Positions 8,211-16,495 of a DNA stretch of 64,000 nt are shown here, piece after piece (the stretch's first letter is position 1; each line of letters opens with the position of its first letter). The stretch comes from Mycolicibacterium pulveris (GTDB lineage Bacteria > Actinomycetota > Actinomycetes > Mycobacteriales > Mycobacteriaceae), in NCBI RefSeq assembly GCF_010725725.1, contig NZ_AP022599.1, positions 1,488,001-1,552,000 of the forward strand. Direction: 5' to 3'. A program made the translations under genes and the position numbers. The notes below the pieces were generated by a model that did no database searches, was not told the DNA's origin, and saw only the letters and a program-made list of their open reading frames with translations.

Positions 8211-9431
8211 TCAAGCCGCTGCGGCAGTAGGCGTGGTGGGTTGATAGGTCGTGTGGTCGCGCAGCATTGCCCACAGAACATTGAGACGCCGACGTGCCAG
8301 GGCCAGGACGGCTTGGCTGTGGCGTTTGCCTTCGGCGCGTTTGCGGTTGTAATACGTGCGCGAGACGGGGTCGGATCGAATGCTGGACAGCGCCGACAGG
8401 TAGCAGGCGCGCAGCAGGCGCCGGTTGTAGCGGCGGGGTCGTTGAAGGTTGCCGCTGATGCGGCCGGAGTCACGCGGTACCGGAGCCAGGCCGGCGACGC
8501 CGGCGAGGCGGTCAACGGAGTCGAAGGCACTCATGTCTCCGCCGGTGGCAGCGAGGAATTCGGCGCCGAGCGTGACGCCGAAGCCCGACATGCTCACGAT
8601 GATTTCGGCGTGGCGGTGGCGGCGAAATCGCTCCTCGATCATCGCATCGGTGTCGCCGATTTCGGTGTCGAGGGCCATCACCTCCTTGGCCAAGCGGGCA
8701 ACCATGGCCGCAGCGAGTTGTTGTCCGGGTATGACGGTGTGTTGAGCGTGAGCGGCCTGCAGGGCTTTGGCCGCGACGGCGTCGGCGTTGCGGGCCTTGC
8801 GTTTACCCAACCAGGCTGCCAGTCGAGCAGCACCGGCTCGTCGCAGCCCATCGGGAGTTTGATAGCCGGTGAGCAGCAGCAACGCGGCCTTGCTGGTGCT
8901 GTAGTCGAACGCGCGTTCCAGGGCTGGGAAGTATTCGAGCAGCTGGGCACGCAGTCGGTTGATCGTGCGGGTGCGATCAGCCACCAGATCGGTGCGCCGG
9001 CTGGTGAGAATGCGCAGCTCCACTGCGATGTCATCTCCGGGGCGCAGTGGTTGCAGATCGCGGCGCATCCGGGCCTGATCGGCAATGACGGCGGCATCTT
9101 TGGCGTCGGTCTTACCCTCCCCGCGGTAGCTGCCCGAGGCGTGGTGCACGGTGCGGCCGGGGATGTAGAGCAGCCGCTGGTCAGCGGCGATCAGCAGCGT
9201 GATCAGCAGGGCCGCACCGCCAGCGTTGAGATCGATGGCCCAGGTGACCTCACCGCCGTCAGCCATGGTTGCGACAGTGCTGATCAACTTCAACAGAGTC
9301 GCTTCGTCGTTGGCTACCCGCTGCGACAGCAGTCGCTTTCCCTCAGCATCGATGACCACGCAGAAGTGGTCCGATTTCCCAGCATCGATACCCGCCCAAA
9401 CAGCTTGTGTCACTACCGCCTCCGTGCTCAT
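8211..9431 (-). CDS. IS110-family transposase (DEDD recombinase)
   Basis: 406 residues from ATG 9431; a longer open frame back to 9503 would enter the presumed bridge-RNA region. The N-terminal RuvC-like DEDD domain opens VWAGIDAGKSDHFCVVID and contains KTDAKDAAVIADQAR. The C-terminal Tnp_IS116/IS110/IS902 domain follows (SMSGFGVTLGAEFLAATGGD, then RLAGVAGLAPVPRDSG). The protein cuts and rejoins DNA at the element ends. No frameshift is seen, so the copy may be active. Confidence 0.9.
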   Translation of the reverse strand: MSTEAVVTQAVWAGIDAGKSDHFCVVIDAEGKRLLSQRVANDEATLLKLISTVATMADGGEVTWAIDLNAGGAALLITLLIAADQRLLYIPGRTVHHASGSYRGEGKTDAKDAAVIADQARMRRDLQPLRPGDDIAVELRILTSRRTDLVADRTRTINRLRAQLLEYFPALERAFDYSTSKAALLLLTGYQTPDGLRRAGAARLAAWLGKRKARNADAVAAKALQAAHAQHTVIPGQQLAAAMVARLAKEVMALDTEIGDTDAMIEERFRRHRHAEIIVSMSGFGVTLGAEFLAATGGDMSAFDSVDRLAGVAGLAPVPRDSGRISGNLQRPRRYNRRLLRACYLSALSSIRSDPVSRTYYNRKRAEGKRHSQAVLALARRRLNVLWAMLRDHTTYQPTTPTAAAA

Positions 9432-9604
9432 CACCATTTCCACCAGCCCGGCAGACGACCACGCCGTCGTGTCCTTACACAGCGATCGAATCGCATCTCT
9501 CAATTAGCGGTCGAGTCGTCGCGGGACAGCGGGCGGCCAATCCTCCTCGGCCATCAAGGGCTGACCAATGAAAGCCATACCCGCTGTCCCTGGGTGAATC
9601 GAAG
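9432..9604 (-). ncRNA. candidate IS110 bridge RNA region
   Basis: Non-coding left end of the element, upstream of the transposase. Perfect 11-bp arms GGGACAGCGGG (9523-9533) and CCCGCTGTCCC (9580-9590) enclose 46 bases. Inside are two small hairpins, GGCC at 9535-9538 with 9549-9552 and GGCT at 9559-9562 with AGCC at 9573-9576, each with a 10-base loop. A stem carrying two loops is the kind of fold described for IS110 bridge RNAs, which guide donor and target choice. The fold was drawn by eye; transcript ends are unknown. Confidence 0.4.
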
Positions 9605-9655
9605 CCTAACTAAGGCCAGCGGCCCCGAACACCCTCCAAGAAAGGTAAGGATCCG

Positions 9656-11128
9656 ATGACCGCGAGCTCACTGGCCACCCGGAGGTTGTTCATCGACGGC
9701 GCGTGGACCGACGGTGTCGGTGAGCAGGCCCTCCAAGTGCTCAACCCCGCGACCGAGGAGATCATCGCCGAGGTGCCCCAGGCCTCACCGGCCGACGTCG
9801 ACGCCGCCGTGCAGGCCGCCCGCCGCGCCTTCGACGAAGGCCCCTGGCCGTCGATGAGCCCCGCCGAGCGCGGCCGGATCCTGGGTGCGATGGCCGACGA
9901 ATTGACGCGCAGGCGCGACGAACTCGTCGAGCTGAACATCACCGAGGCCGGATCCACCCGGATGCTTGCCGAGTTCCTCCAGGTCGGCACGCCAATCGAC
10001 CACTTCGCGGACATGGTCCACCGGGTGCTGCCACAGTTCGCGTTCGAAACACCCACCGCGCCCGTGCTCGGCAACGGCATCGGCCAGGGCGTCATCGTCC
10101 GCGAGCCCTACGGGGTGGCCGCCCTCATCACCGCGTTCAACTTCCCGTTCCTGCTCAACCTGGCCAAGATCGGCCCCGCGCTGGCCGCCGGGTGCACGGT
10201 GGTGCTCAAGTCGTCGCCGTACACGCCACTGGAAGCCCTGATCCTCGGGGAGATCGCCGAATCCGCCGGGCTGCCACCGGGAACGTTGAACATCGTCACC
10301 GGCGACGTCGACGCGGGTGAGGCGCTGACCCGCCATCCCGGCGTCGACATCGTCAGCTTCACCGGGTCCGACGCCGTCGGCCGCAAGGTCTACACCCAGG
10401 GCGCGGAGAGCATCAAGAAGGTGGTCCTCGAACTCGGCGGCAAGTCGGCGAACATCATCCTCGACGACGCCGATCTCGACAAGGCGATGGAAAGCGTTCT
10501 GGGCGGCTTCATCACGCATGCCGGCCAGGGCTGCGCGCTGCAGACGCGGATCCTCGTGCACCAGTCGTTGCACGACGACCTGGTGGCCCGCATCGTCGGC
10601 ACGCTGGGCTTCATCTCCGTCGGCGACCCCGCCGACCCCGCCACCATGATGGGGCCGCTGATCCGCGAAGTGCAGCGCCAGCGAGTGGAGGCACTGATCG
10701 CCACGGGAGTGGACGAGGGCGCACAGATCGCGTTCGGCGGCAAGCGCCCTGCCCACCTGGACCGCGGATTCTTCGTGGAGCCAACCCTTTTCGTCGGGGT
10801 CGACAACGGCATGCGGATCGCCCAGGAGGAATTCTTCGGCCCGGTGGCGGCGGTGATCCCGTTCGCCGACGACGACGAGGCCGTCCGGATCGCCAACGAC
10901 AGCCGGTACGGTCTCAGCGGCGGTGTCTGGTCGGCGGATCCCCTGCGGGCCGCCGCGGTCGCCCGCCGGCTGCGCACCGGCATGGTCGTCATCAACGGCG
11001 GCGGCGGTGGACTCAACCCCGCGGCCCCGTTCGGCGGCTACAAGCACAGCGGGATCGGCCGCGAGTTTGGGGAGTTCGGACTGTCGGAGTACCTGCAGCA
11101 CAAGGCCCTTCAATGGCCGGTCGGCTGA
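9656..11128 (+). CDS. NAD(P)-dependent aldehyde dehydrogenase
   Basis: 490 residues, full length for the ALDH superfamily. It oxidises an aldehyde to the acid. Visible are the cofactor-binding segment (FNFPFLLNLAKIGPALAAGC), VSFTGSDAVGRKV, the general-base glutamate in LELGGKSA (about residue 259), the nucleophilic cysteine in GQGCALQ (about 293) and EEFFGPV. The ATG follows GAAAGGTAAGG. The IS110-family element now separates it from its presumed original promoter region, so its expression may depend on sequence at the element's right end. It overlaps the next gene by 16 bases. Confidence 0.92.
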   Translation: MTASSLATRRLFIDGAWTDGVGEQALQVLNPATEEIIAEVPQASPADVDAAVQAARRAFDEGPWPSMSPAERGRILGAMADELTRRRDELVELNITEAGSTRMLAEFLQVGTPIDHFADMVHRVLPQFAFETPTAPVLGNGIGQGVIVREPYGVAALITAFNFPFLLNLAKIGPALAAGCTVVLKSSPYTPLEALILGEIAESAGLPPGTLNIVTGDVDAGEALTRHPGVDIVSFTGSDAVGRKVYTQGAESIKKVVLELGGKSANIILDDADLDKAMESVLGGFITHAGQGCALQTRILVHQSLHDDLVARIVGTLGFISVGDPADPATMMGPLIREVQRQRVEALIATGVDEGAQIAFGGKRPAHLDRGFFVEPTLFVGVDNGMRIAQEEFFGPVAAVIPFADDDEAVRIANDSRYGLSGGVWSADPLRAAAVARRLRTGMVVINGGGGGLNPAAPFGGYKHSGIGREFGEFGLSEYLQHKALQWPVG

Positions 11129-11550
11129 GCCTTCTGTTCGCCTCGGCGGCGGTCGGTGCGGCGCTGTGCGGATCCGCACCGGCGCATGCCGCGCCGCCGC
11201 CCCGGCCACCGGGCTCCCCCGACTACATCGAACGCACCGAGTGGGTGTACCACGGCGAGCGGGCCACCCTGCGGATCTACCCGACGGCCTGGGGATGGGC
11301 GGCGGCGGGCATCTTCACCGACGGCGCCCAGAGCTATGACGCGTGGGCCGAGCTGCTCGAGCACGCACCCGACGCCAACACGCTGAGCATGCAGAACCAG
11401 TTCATGTGCTACTGGCAGTTGGCGACGTTCACCAACCCGGGCAAGGTCGGCACCTGGAACCTGGAGCCGTGGCGACCGGTCGTGTCGAGCATCATCATGC
11501 AAAACTCGGGCTGCAACCCGGGCGGGCCCGACGACGTGCTCAACTGGTGA
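11113..11550 (+). CDS. secreted DUF2599-type protein
   Basis: 145 residues with a cleavable signal peptide (MAGRLSLLFASAAVGAALCG, likely cut after APAHA). The mature part is Trp-rich and ends with FTNPGKVGTWNLEPWRPVV and CNPGG, the pattern I associate with mycobacterial DUF2599 exported proteins. Two cysteines in the mature chain could form a disulfide. It overlaps the aldehyde dehydrogenase end, so it is likely translationally coupled, and is convergent with the next gene with an 11-base overlap. Function unknown. Confidence 0.7.
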   Translation: MAGRLSLLFASAAVGAALCGSAPAHAAPPPRPPGSPDYIERTEWVYHGERATLRIYPTAWGWAAAGIFTDGAQSYDAWAELLEHAPDANTLSMQNQFMCYWQLATFTNPGKVGTWNLEPWRPVVSSIIMQNSGCNPGGPDDVLNW

Positions 11551-12262
11551 TCGGCACGAACTCGGGGGCGATCAGATCGATGACCGCCGACCACGGGATC
11601 GTGATCGTGCGCACCTCGCGGCCGAACTGCCCCTCCGGAAAGTGCATTTCGATGCCCGCGTCGGTCGGAATCCAGAACCGGAAGTTGCGCTCCACCGGCG
11701 CCCATCCGGCGTAGTACTCGCCCCAGCCGCCCAACGGTGGCGTCGGATAGGTGGCGGGCAGGATCTCTTTGGTCAGTTCGCCCAGCCGGTTCAGACCGGC
11801 CTGCTCGTCGACGAACAAGTTGCCCCACACGATTTGGATTCCGCTGCGCGAGTCGAACACCCGCGTGGCGACCGTGTCGACCGGCATGTTCGGCAGCTCG
11901 GCGGCGTGGTACCGGCCGCGCCACAGCTCCGAGATGGTCAGTGGCCGGAACTGCAGCCTGCCCTGGGTGGTGAACGTCCACGGTGAGCTCTTGCTCGCGC
12001 TGGCGGCGAACAGCCACACCTGGCCGTCGGCCTCGTCGTCGAGGATCCGGTTGATCGCGTCGGTGACCGCGGGATCACCGCCTGCGAGCTTCTCGTAGTT
12101 CACCGTCCACTCGCCGGGCCCCTGCGGGCTGACGCCGGAACGCACATCGGGGACGACGGTGTAGGCCACACCGTTGGACACGGTGTCGGCCAGCGCGGCG
12201 GGCGTCGCACCGAGGAACGCGAGCAGCAGGAGGGCGCCGAACATCGCGGCCAGCCGGGTCAC
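11540..12262 (-). CDS. secreted RsiV/DUF3298-like protein at the end of mce operon 1
   Basis: 240 residues from a GTG at 12262, which overlaps the stop of the Mas gene by four bases (GTGA). That start gives a clean signal peptide (MFGALLLLAFLGATPAALA). The C-terminal region (GWGEYYAGWAPVERNFRFWI, then GIEMHFPEGQFG) looks like the DUF3298 part of RsiV-like proteins. Position at the 3' end of an mce operon, as for the similar gene at 48328-49122, suggests an accessory role to the Mce transporter outside the membrane. Mechanism unknown. Confidence 0.65.
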   Translation of the reverse strand: MTRLAAMFGALLLLAFLGATPAALADTVSNGVAYTVVPDVRSGVSPQGPGEWTVNYEKLAGGDPAVTDAINRILDDEADGQVWLFAASASKSSPWTFTTQGRLQFRPLTISELWRGRYHAAELPNMPVDTVATRVFDSRSGIQIVWGNLFVDEQAGLNRLGELTKEILPATYPTPPLGGWGEYYAGWAPVERNFRFWIPTDAGIEMHFPEGQFGREVRTITIPWSAVIDLIAPEFVPITS

Positions 12263-12876
12263 GGCAGCACGACGTCGCTGGCCAGCCACCGACCGTCGAC
12301 CTTGTCCATGGTGATGATGATCCTGTTGCGGTCAAGGCGCGGTTCGGGATTCAGCTTGTTGCTGACCGCCTGATCGAGGAACAGCATGACCTCCACCTTG
12401 TCTTTCGTCGCCGACTTGATGCCTGCCGCGATGACCTTCCCGTCGGCCCTGGCCTCGTTGTCGATGAGCACCTGCTTGAGCTGGTTACTCGATTCGCTGT
12501 ACATCTCCTTGAATTCGCCTGTGGCGCCGTCGAGTACCGCGGCGAAGTTCTCGTCGAGCTTGGCGCCGTCGACGGTGGTCAGGATGATCGCGTACTGCTG
12601 GGCGGCGGCCAGGGCCTGCTGGCCGGCGTTGTCGATGGCTTGGCGCTCCGACAGCTTGACGGCCAGCACGGCGCTGGTGGCCAGGGAGGCCACCAGCAGC
12701 GCGGCACCGGCCCCGAGCGCCACCGTTCGGCGGGTGGGATGGCGAAGCCATCGCCGCGGCGGGGAATCCGATTGCGGCTGTGCGTCTTCCGATCCGGCGT
12801 CGGTTTCGGGGCCGGTTGTCGTGGCTTCGGTGTCCTCGGGGGTGTCGACCGTGGACACGTCCTCGCGAGTAGTCAT
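12259..12876 (-). CDS. Mce-associated membrane protein (Mas)
   Basis: 205 residues. An acidic, disordered N-terminal tail (about 1-45) precedes one transmembrane segment (about 50-73, VALGAGAALLVASLATSAVL) and an extracytoplasmic domain. The sequence LDENFAAVLDGATGEFKEMY is nearly repeated in the Mas protein of the second mce operon. Mas proteins are encoded after mceF in actinobacterial mce operons and are thought to stabilise or accompany the transporter. 27 bases follow mceF. Confidence 0.85.
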   Translation of the reverse strand: MTTREDVSTVDTPEDTEATTTGPETDAGSEDAQPQSDSPPRRWLRHPTRRTVALGAGAALLVASLATSAVLAVKLSERQAIDNAGQQALAAAQQYAIILTTVDGAKLDENFAAVLDGATGEFKEMYSESSNQLKQVLIDNEARADGKVIAAGIKSATKDKVEVMLFLDQAVSNKLNPEPRLDRNRIIITMDKVDGRWLASDVVLP

Positions 12877-12903
12877 ATCGAGTCCTTTCTGACGGTCGTG
12901 GGG

Positions 12904-14154
12904 TCAGGGACCGCTCGGCGGCGGGGGGAGCGGGAGGAAGGGACCGCCATACGGCGTCGGAATGGTGAACCGGCCGGTCGGAACCGGGTCGGCGCGTTGC
13001 AGCGGGTGGGCGCCCGGCGGCGGTCCGGCGGTGTCGTCGCCGGCTGGGCGCGGCGCGTTGCGCGCCCCCCGCACCAGGTACTTGGGGTCGGGATTCGGGC
13101 AGTAGGTGTACAGGAACGGTTCCGGGAAGTCGGTCAGCGTCGGCGGTGCCTTCGGCAGGTTGTAATCGCATCCGTAGCGGGAGTACAGGCTTACCGCGCC
13201 CCACACTCCCCCGTCGCGGAACGTGCTGCCGACCGCCTCGAGCGCCGAACCCTGGCGGTACTGCGGGAAGAAGAACTCCTGCAGGGCGGGCACCCGCAGA
13301 TAGACGAGCTGGGACACCGTCGTCAGGTTCCCGAGCAGCTGCACCATGGTCGGTGAGTTGTCGGCGATGACGTCGTCGATCCCGGCGAACGCCTCGGGCC
13401 CGCGGTCCAGCAGGGTGCGGTACCCGTCCTGCATGCGTTCGACCCCGGCGAAGATCTGTGCCAGATCGCTCGAGGTCGTCGCCATCCCAGGACTGACGTC
13501 ACGCACCGTCGACAGCACCACCTTGCTGTTGCGGATGAGGCTGACCGTTTGGGGCAGAACCGAATCCAGGGTCGACACCAGGAACGTGCCGCCGTCGAGA
13601 ATGGCCGCGAGCTTGTCCGCGCCCTCCGGTCCGACGCGCAGTTCGTCGAGCACGGCGGACAGCCGCGCGGTGTCGATCTGTTCCAGGGTGCCGTCCAGGT
13701 CGCCGAGCAGCTTGGCCAGTGTCACCGGGGTTCTCGTTCGGGCGCTGTCGATCTCGGCACCGTCGGTGAGATAGGGGCCGTCGTTGCGGTCGGCGCGGAA
13801 GTCGAGATACTGCTCGCCGGCCGGGGACAGCGCCGACACCCGCACTTCGGTATCGGCCGGGATCCGGGTGCCGGGACGGATTTCCGCCACGGCCACCGCG
13901 CCGGTGTCGGACAACTCGATGGAGCGTACCCGGCCCACCGGTACCCCGCGCAACGTCACGTCCTGGCCCGGCAGCAGACCACCGGTCTGGTCGAGGTGTA
14001 CGCGGACGACGGCCTCGGTGCTGACCGGATCGAGCCGCAACGTTCCGAACAGCAGGTAGACCACGCCGAGAACGAACATGGTGGCCAGCGCGACCGCCGA
14101 AAGGCCCAGGCGCCGTATCCTGGCCCACCGCAACGCGTTCAGCAGATGCCTCAT
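12904..14154 (-). CDS. mceF: MceF, mce operon 1
   Basis: 416 residues. One N-terminal membrane helix (about 16-37) is followed by the MCE domain (about 45-120, GGLLPGQDVTLRGVPVGRV), a long helical stretch and a proline-rich tail. It is one of six MCE subunits that build the envelope-spanning lipid channel fed by the YrbE permease. NPKY/NAPRPAGDDTAGPPPG near the C terminus is shared with the MceF at 49811. Its ATG overlaps the mceE stop (ATGA). Confidence 0.92.
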   Translation of the reverse strand: MRHLLNALRWARIRRLGLSAVALATMFVLGVVYLLFGTLRLDPVSTEAVVRVHLDQTGGLLPGQDVTLRGVPVGRVRSIELSDTGAVAVAEIRPGTRIPADTEVRVSALSPAGEQYLDFRADRNDGPYLTDGAEIDSARTRTPVTLAKLLGDLDGTLEQIDTARLSAVLDELRVGPEGADKLAAILDGGTFLVSTLDSVLPQTVSLIRNSKVVLSTVRDVSPGMATTSSDLAQIFAGVERMQDGYRTLLDRGPEAFAGIDDVIADNSPTMVQLLGNLTTVSQLVYLRVPALQEFFFPQYRQGSALEAVGSTFRDGGVWGAVSLYSRYGCDYNLPKAPPTLTDFPEPFLYTYCPNPDPKYLVRGARNAPRPAGDDTAGPPPGAHPLQRADPVPTGRFTIPTPYGGPFLPLPPPPSGP

Positions 14155-15395
14155 CCCGCAGGCTCCTCCAGCGATGCCCCTGGCGGGGCCGTGGGCGGTG
14201 GCGGCTCCAGTCCAGGCGGTGGCGGGGCGGGCGTGAGCTTGTCCGGCGCGGGCCCGATCAGGTTGGGCGGCGGCACGTTTCCGGGTGGCGGCGTCGGCGC
14301 GCCCCAGAACTTGTTGCGGACCATCAACAGTTCGTAGGAGATGCTGCCGACCATGTTGCGGAAGTCCTCCCGGGTGGGGGCGCGGCTTCCCGGGTCGGCC
14401 GGGTGATACGGATCGGCGAACGCGCCCACAGCGAGGTCGGCGAGGTCGATCTCGACGCTGGACGCCGTCGAGTTGGTGGTCTTGAGGATGGGCCCGAACA
14501 TCCGGTTGAAGTTCGCCAGCGAAGCGCCGGGCGCGGTGGACGCCTCGTTGAGGCCCTCGGAGATCCGGTTGAGGTCGGCCATCATGCTTCGTGACTCCTC
14601 ACCCCGCACCGACGGCATCTTGGCCAGCTGCAGGGTGATTCGATTGACCTGCGTGACGAGGTCGATGATCCGGTCGGTGTTCTCGGCGACGGTCCCCAAC
14701 GCGGGCCCCGCGGCCTCGATCGCGGCGTCGATGGATCGCTGCCGTTCGGCCATCGTCTCGGCAAGATCACCGGTCTGGCTGAGCGCGGTCTTGATGCGAT
14801 CCGACCGTGCCGAGAGGCTCTGGATGAGGCGGGTGGACTCGTCGACGAATTGGTTGAGGTCCTCGCCCTTTCCGCCGACCGCGCGGCCCATCCCGTTGAC
14901 GATCCTGGTCAGGTTGCGGATCGCGCCCCCGTTGACCAGCACCGCCGCGGTGCTCAGCACGTCTTCCACCGAGGCGGCGGACGCGGTGGAGTCCAACGGG
15001 AGCGCGGCACCCGGCAGCAGTGGTCGGGTCGCCGCGGACGCCCCGGGTGGCGGAGTCAGCGACACGAAGATGTCGCCGAGCGGGGTGGCCGAACGCAGTT
15101 CGGCCTTGGTGCCTTCGGGGATCTGGACGTCGGAGGCGATCCGCATCGTCACCACCGCGGTGTAGTCGCGTGCGGTCATCGACTCGACCTCGCCGACGTC
15201 GGCGCCGGACAGCCGAACCTTGGCTTTGGCAGGCAAATTCAGCGCGTTGGCGAACGTCGCGCTGATCTCGTAGGTGTCCTCACCGACCGACGGGGCGGGC
15301 AGTGGAATCTGGTCCAGGCCCATCGAGCAGCCCGCCAACACCGTTGACAGGCAGAGCGCGCAAAGCGCGCCCAGAGGTTTCATCCGCTGTGTCAT
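14151..15395 (-). CDS. mceE: MceE lipoprotein, mce operon 1
   Basis: 414 residues. A short signal peptide ends in the lipobox LAGC, so it is a predicted lipoprotein like M. tuberculosis LprK-type MceE proteins. The MCE domain follows (ANALNLPAKAKVRLSGADVG), then long helices and a proline-rich C terminus. ATG 15395 overlaps the mceD stop by four bases; the longer open frame upstream is inside mceD. Confidence 0.92.
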   Translation of the reverse strand: MTQRMKPLGALCALCLSTVLAGCSMGLDQIPLPAPSVGEDTYEISATFANALNLPAKAKVRLSGADVGEVESMTARDYTAVVTMRIASDVQIPEGTKAELRSATPLGDIFVSLTPPPGASAATRPLLPGAALPLDSTASAASVEDVLSTAAVLVNGGAIRNLTRIVNGMGRAVGGKGEDLNQFVDESTRLIQSLSARSDRIKTALSQTGDLAETMAERQRSIDAAIEAAGPALGTVAENTDRIIDLVTQVNRITLQLAKMPSVRGEESRSMMADLNRISEGLNEASTAPGASLANFNRMFGPILKTTNSTASSVEIDLADLAVGAFADPYHPADPGSRAPTREDFRNMVGSISYELLMVRNKFWGAPTPPPGNVPPPNLIGPAPDKLTPAPPPPGLEPPPPTAPPGASLEEPAG

Positions 15396-16495
15396 CCCGG
15401 CAGACCTGCCAATCCCTCGAGCATGCTGGTGAGTCCGAAATCGGGGCCGAAATCCTGGATGGTTCCCGTGGTGCAACCGAGCTGTTTCATGCCCAGCAGG
15501 TTGCACAGCTCCTTGGTCATCTGGCCGTTGAGCTCGACCTTGTCGAGCACGGGATGCGCCCGGATGGCGTCCTTCTCGTGATCGATCATGTTGTAGACGT
15601 TGTCCAGCAGCATCGGCGCCACATCGAGTGCCTCTGCCATCTCGCGGCGGTAGTCGGCGATGGCCTTGGTCACGGTCTCCATTCCCGCCGCGGTCGCCTT
15701 CAGGTGATCACGGTTGTCGTCGATCAGATCGGCGGTCTGAGTGAGGATCTCGTTCACCTGTGCGCCGGTCGACCCGCTACCGAGCTGCTCGGCGGCCAGC
15801 ACGGCGCTCAGCTGGCGCACCGAGGTGCCGACGTCACGGATCGTCTGGTCGTTCTCGACCGCCGCTGCGGTCAGCCTGTCGAGGTTGGTGACGATCGTGG
15901 TGATCGCGTCGGCGGTCGGCGCGCCCCTGTCCTGGCTCATCTTCAGCGCCGTGGACAGTTCGCCCAGCGCCGAACGGATCTTGGCGCCGTTGCCGTGCGT
16001 CATCGCGGCGCTCACCGACAACAGATCCGCGACAGGGCCCGACCCGCGGCCGTCGCCCTGCAGATGCACCGCCAGCTCGTCGATCATCGCCAGTACCCGG
16101 TCGAATTCCACCGGCGTCCTGGTCCGGTCCAGTCCGAGCCGGGTGCCGTCGGCGAGCGTGGGGCCGTCGCGGTACGCCGGGGTGAGCTCGACGTGCCGGT
16201 CGGTGAGGATGGAGGTGGAGACGGTGACAGCCTGCGCGTCGGCGGGAATCTGGACGCCGGGGTCGACGCGCATGGTCACCTCGACGTAGGCGCCCTTCGG
16301 ATCGATCTTCTCGACCTTGCCCACCGGCATGCCGAGCACGGATACCGCGTTGCCCTCGTACAGGCCGCTCGCGCTGTCGAACTCGCCGACGATCGTCAGT
16401 GCGCGCCCGCCGAGGGGACCGCTCACGCAACCCCCGCACACGAATCCCACCATGACCAGCACGACGATCAGCTTCACGATTGCGCGTGGGGTCAT
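15392..16495 (-). CDS. mceD: MceD, mce operon 1
   Basis: 367 residues with an N-terminal hydrophobic segment, an MCE domain (SASGLYEGNAVSVLGMPVGK at about 42-61) and helical region. The conserved end FGPDFGLTSMLEGLAGLPG matches the MceD of the second operon. Oddly, the membrane segment ends VCGGC, a weak lipobox-like site with Cys at 23, which the second MceD lacks. ATG overlaps the mceC stop (ATGA). Confidence 0.92.
   Translation of the reverse strand: MTPRAIVKLIVVLVMVGFVCGGCVSGPLGGRALTIVGEFDSASGLYEGNAVSVLGMPVGKVEKIDPKGAYVEVTMRVDPGVQIPADAQAVTVSTSILTDRHVELTPAYRDGPTLADGTRLGLDRTRTPVEFDRVLAMIDELAVHLQGDGRGSGPVADLLSVSAAMTHGNGAKIRSALGELSTALKMSQDRGAPTADAITTIVTNLDRLTAAAVENDQTIRDVGTSVRQLSAVLAAEQLGSGSTGAQVNEILTQTADLIDDNRDHLKATAAGMETVTKAIADYRREMAEALDVAPMLLDNVYNMIDHEKDAIRAHPVLDKVELNGQMTKELCNLLGMKQLGCTTGTIQDFGPDFGLTSMLEGLAGLPG

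Larger units (their letters stand above)
8158..9611 (-). mobile_element. IS110-family insertion sequence
   Basis: About 1.45 kb, in the family size range, inserted between the GntR regulator and the aldehyde dehydrogenase genes. The transposase is intact. The 7-bp CCTAACT occurs at both presumed borders (8158-8164 and 9605-9611) and may be the recombination core. IS110 elements generally lack terminal inverted repeats, and I see none. The long non-coding part lies upstream of the transposase, as in the IS110 (not IS1111) subgroup. Exact ends are inferred, not proven. Confidence 0.75.

Noticed and set aside
8202..9659. 485-codon plus-strand open frame over the IS element
   Set aside because: Antisense shadow of the IS110 transposase.
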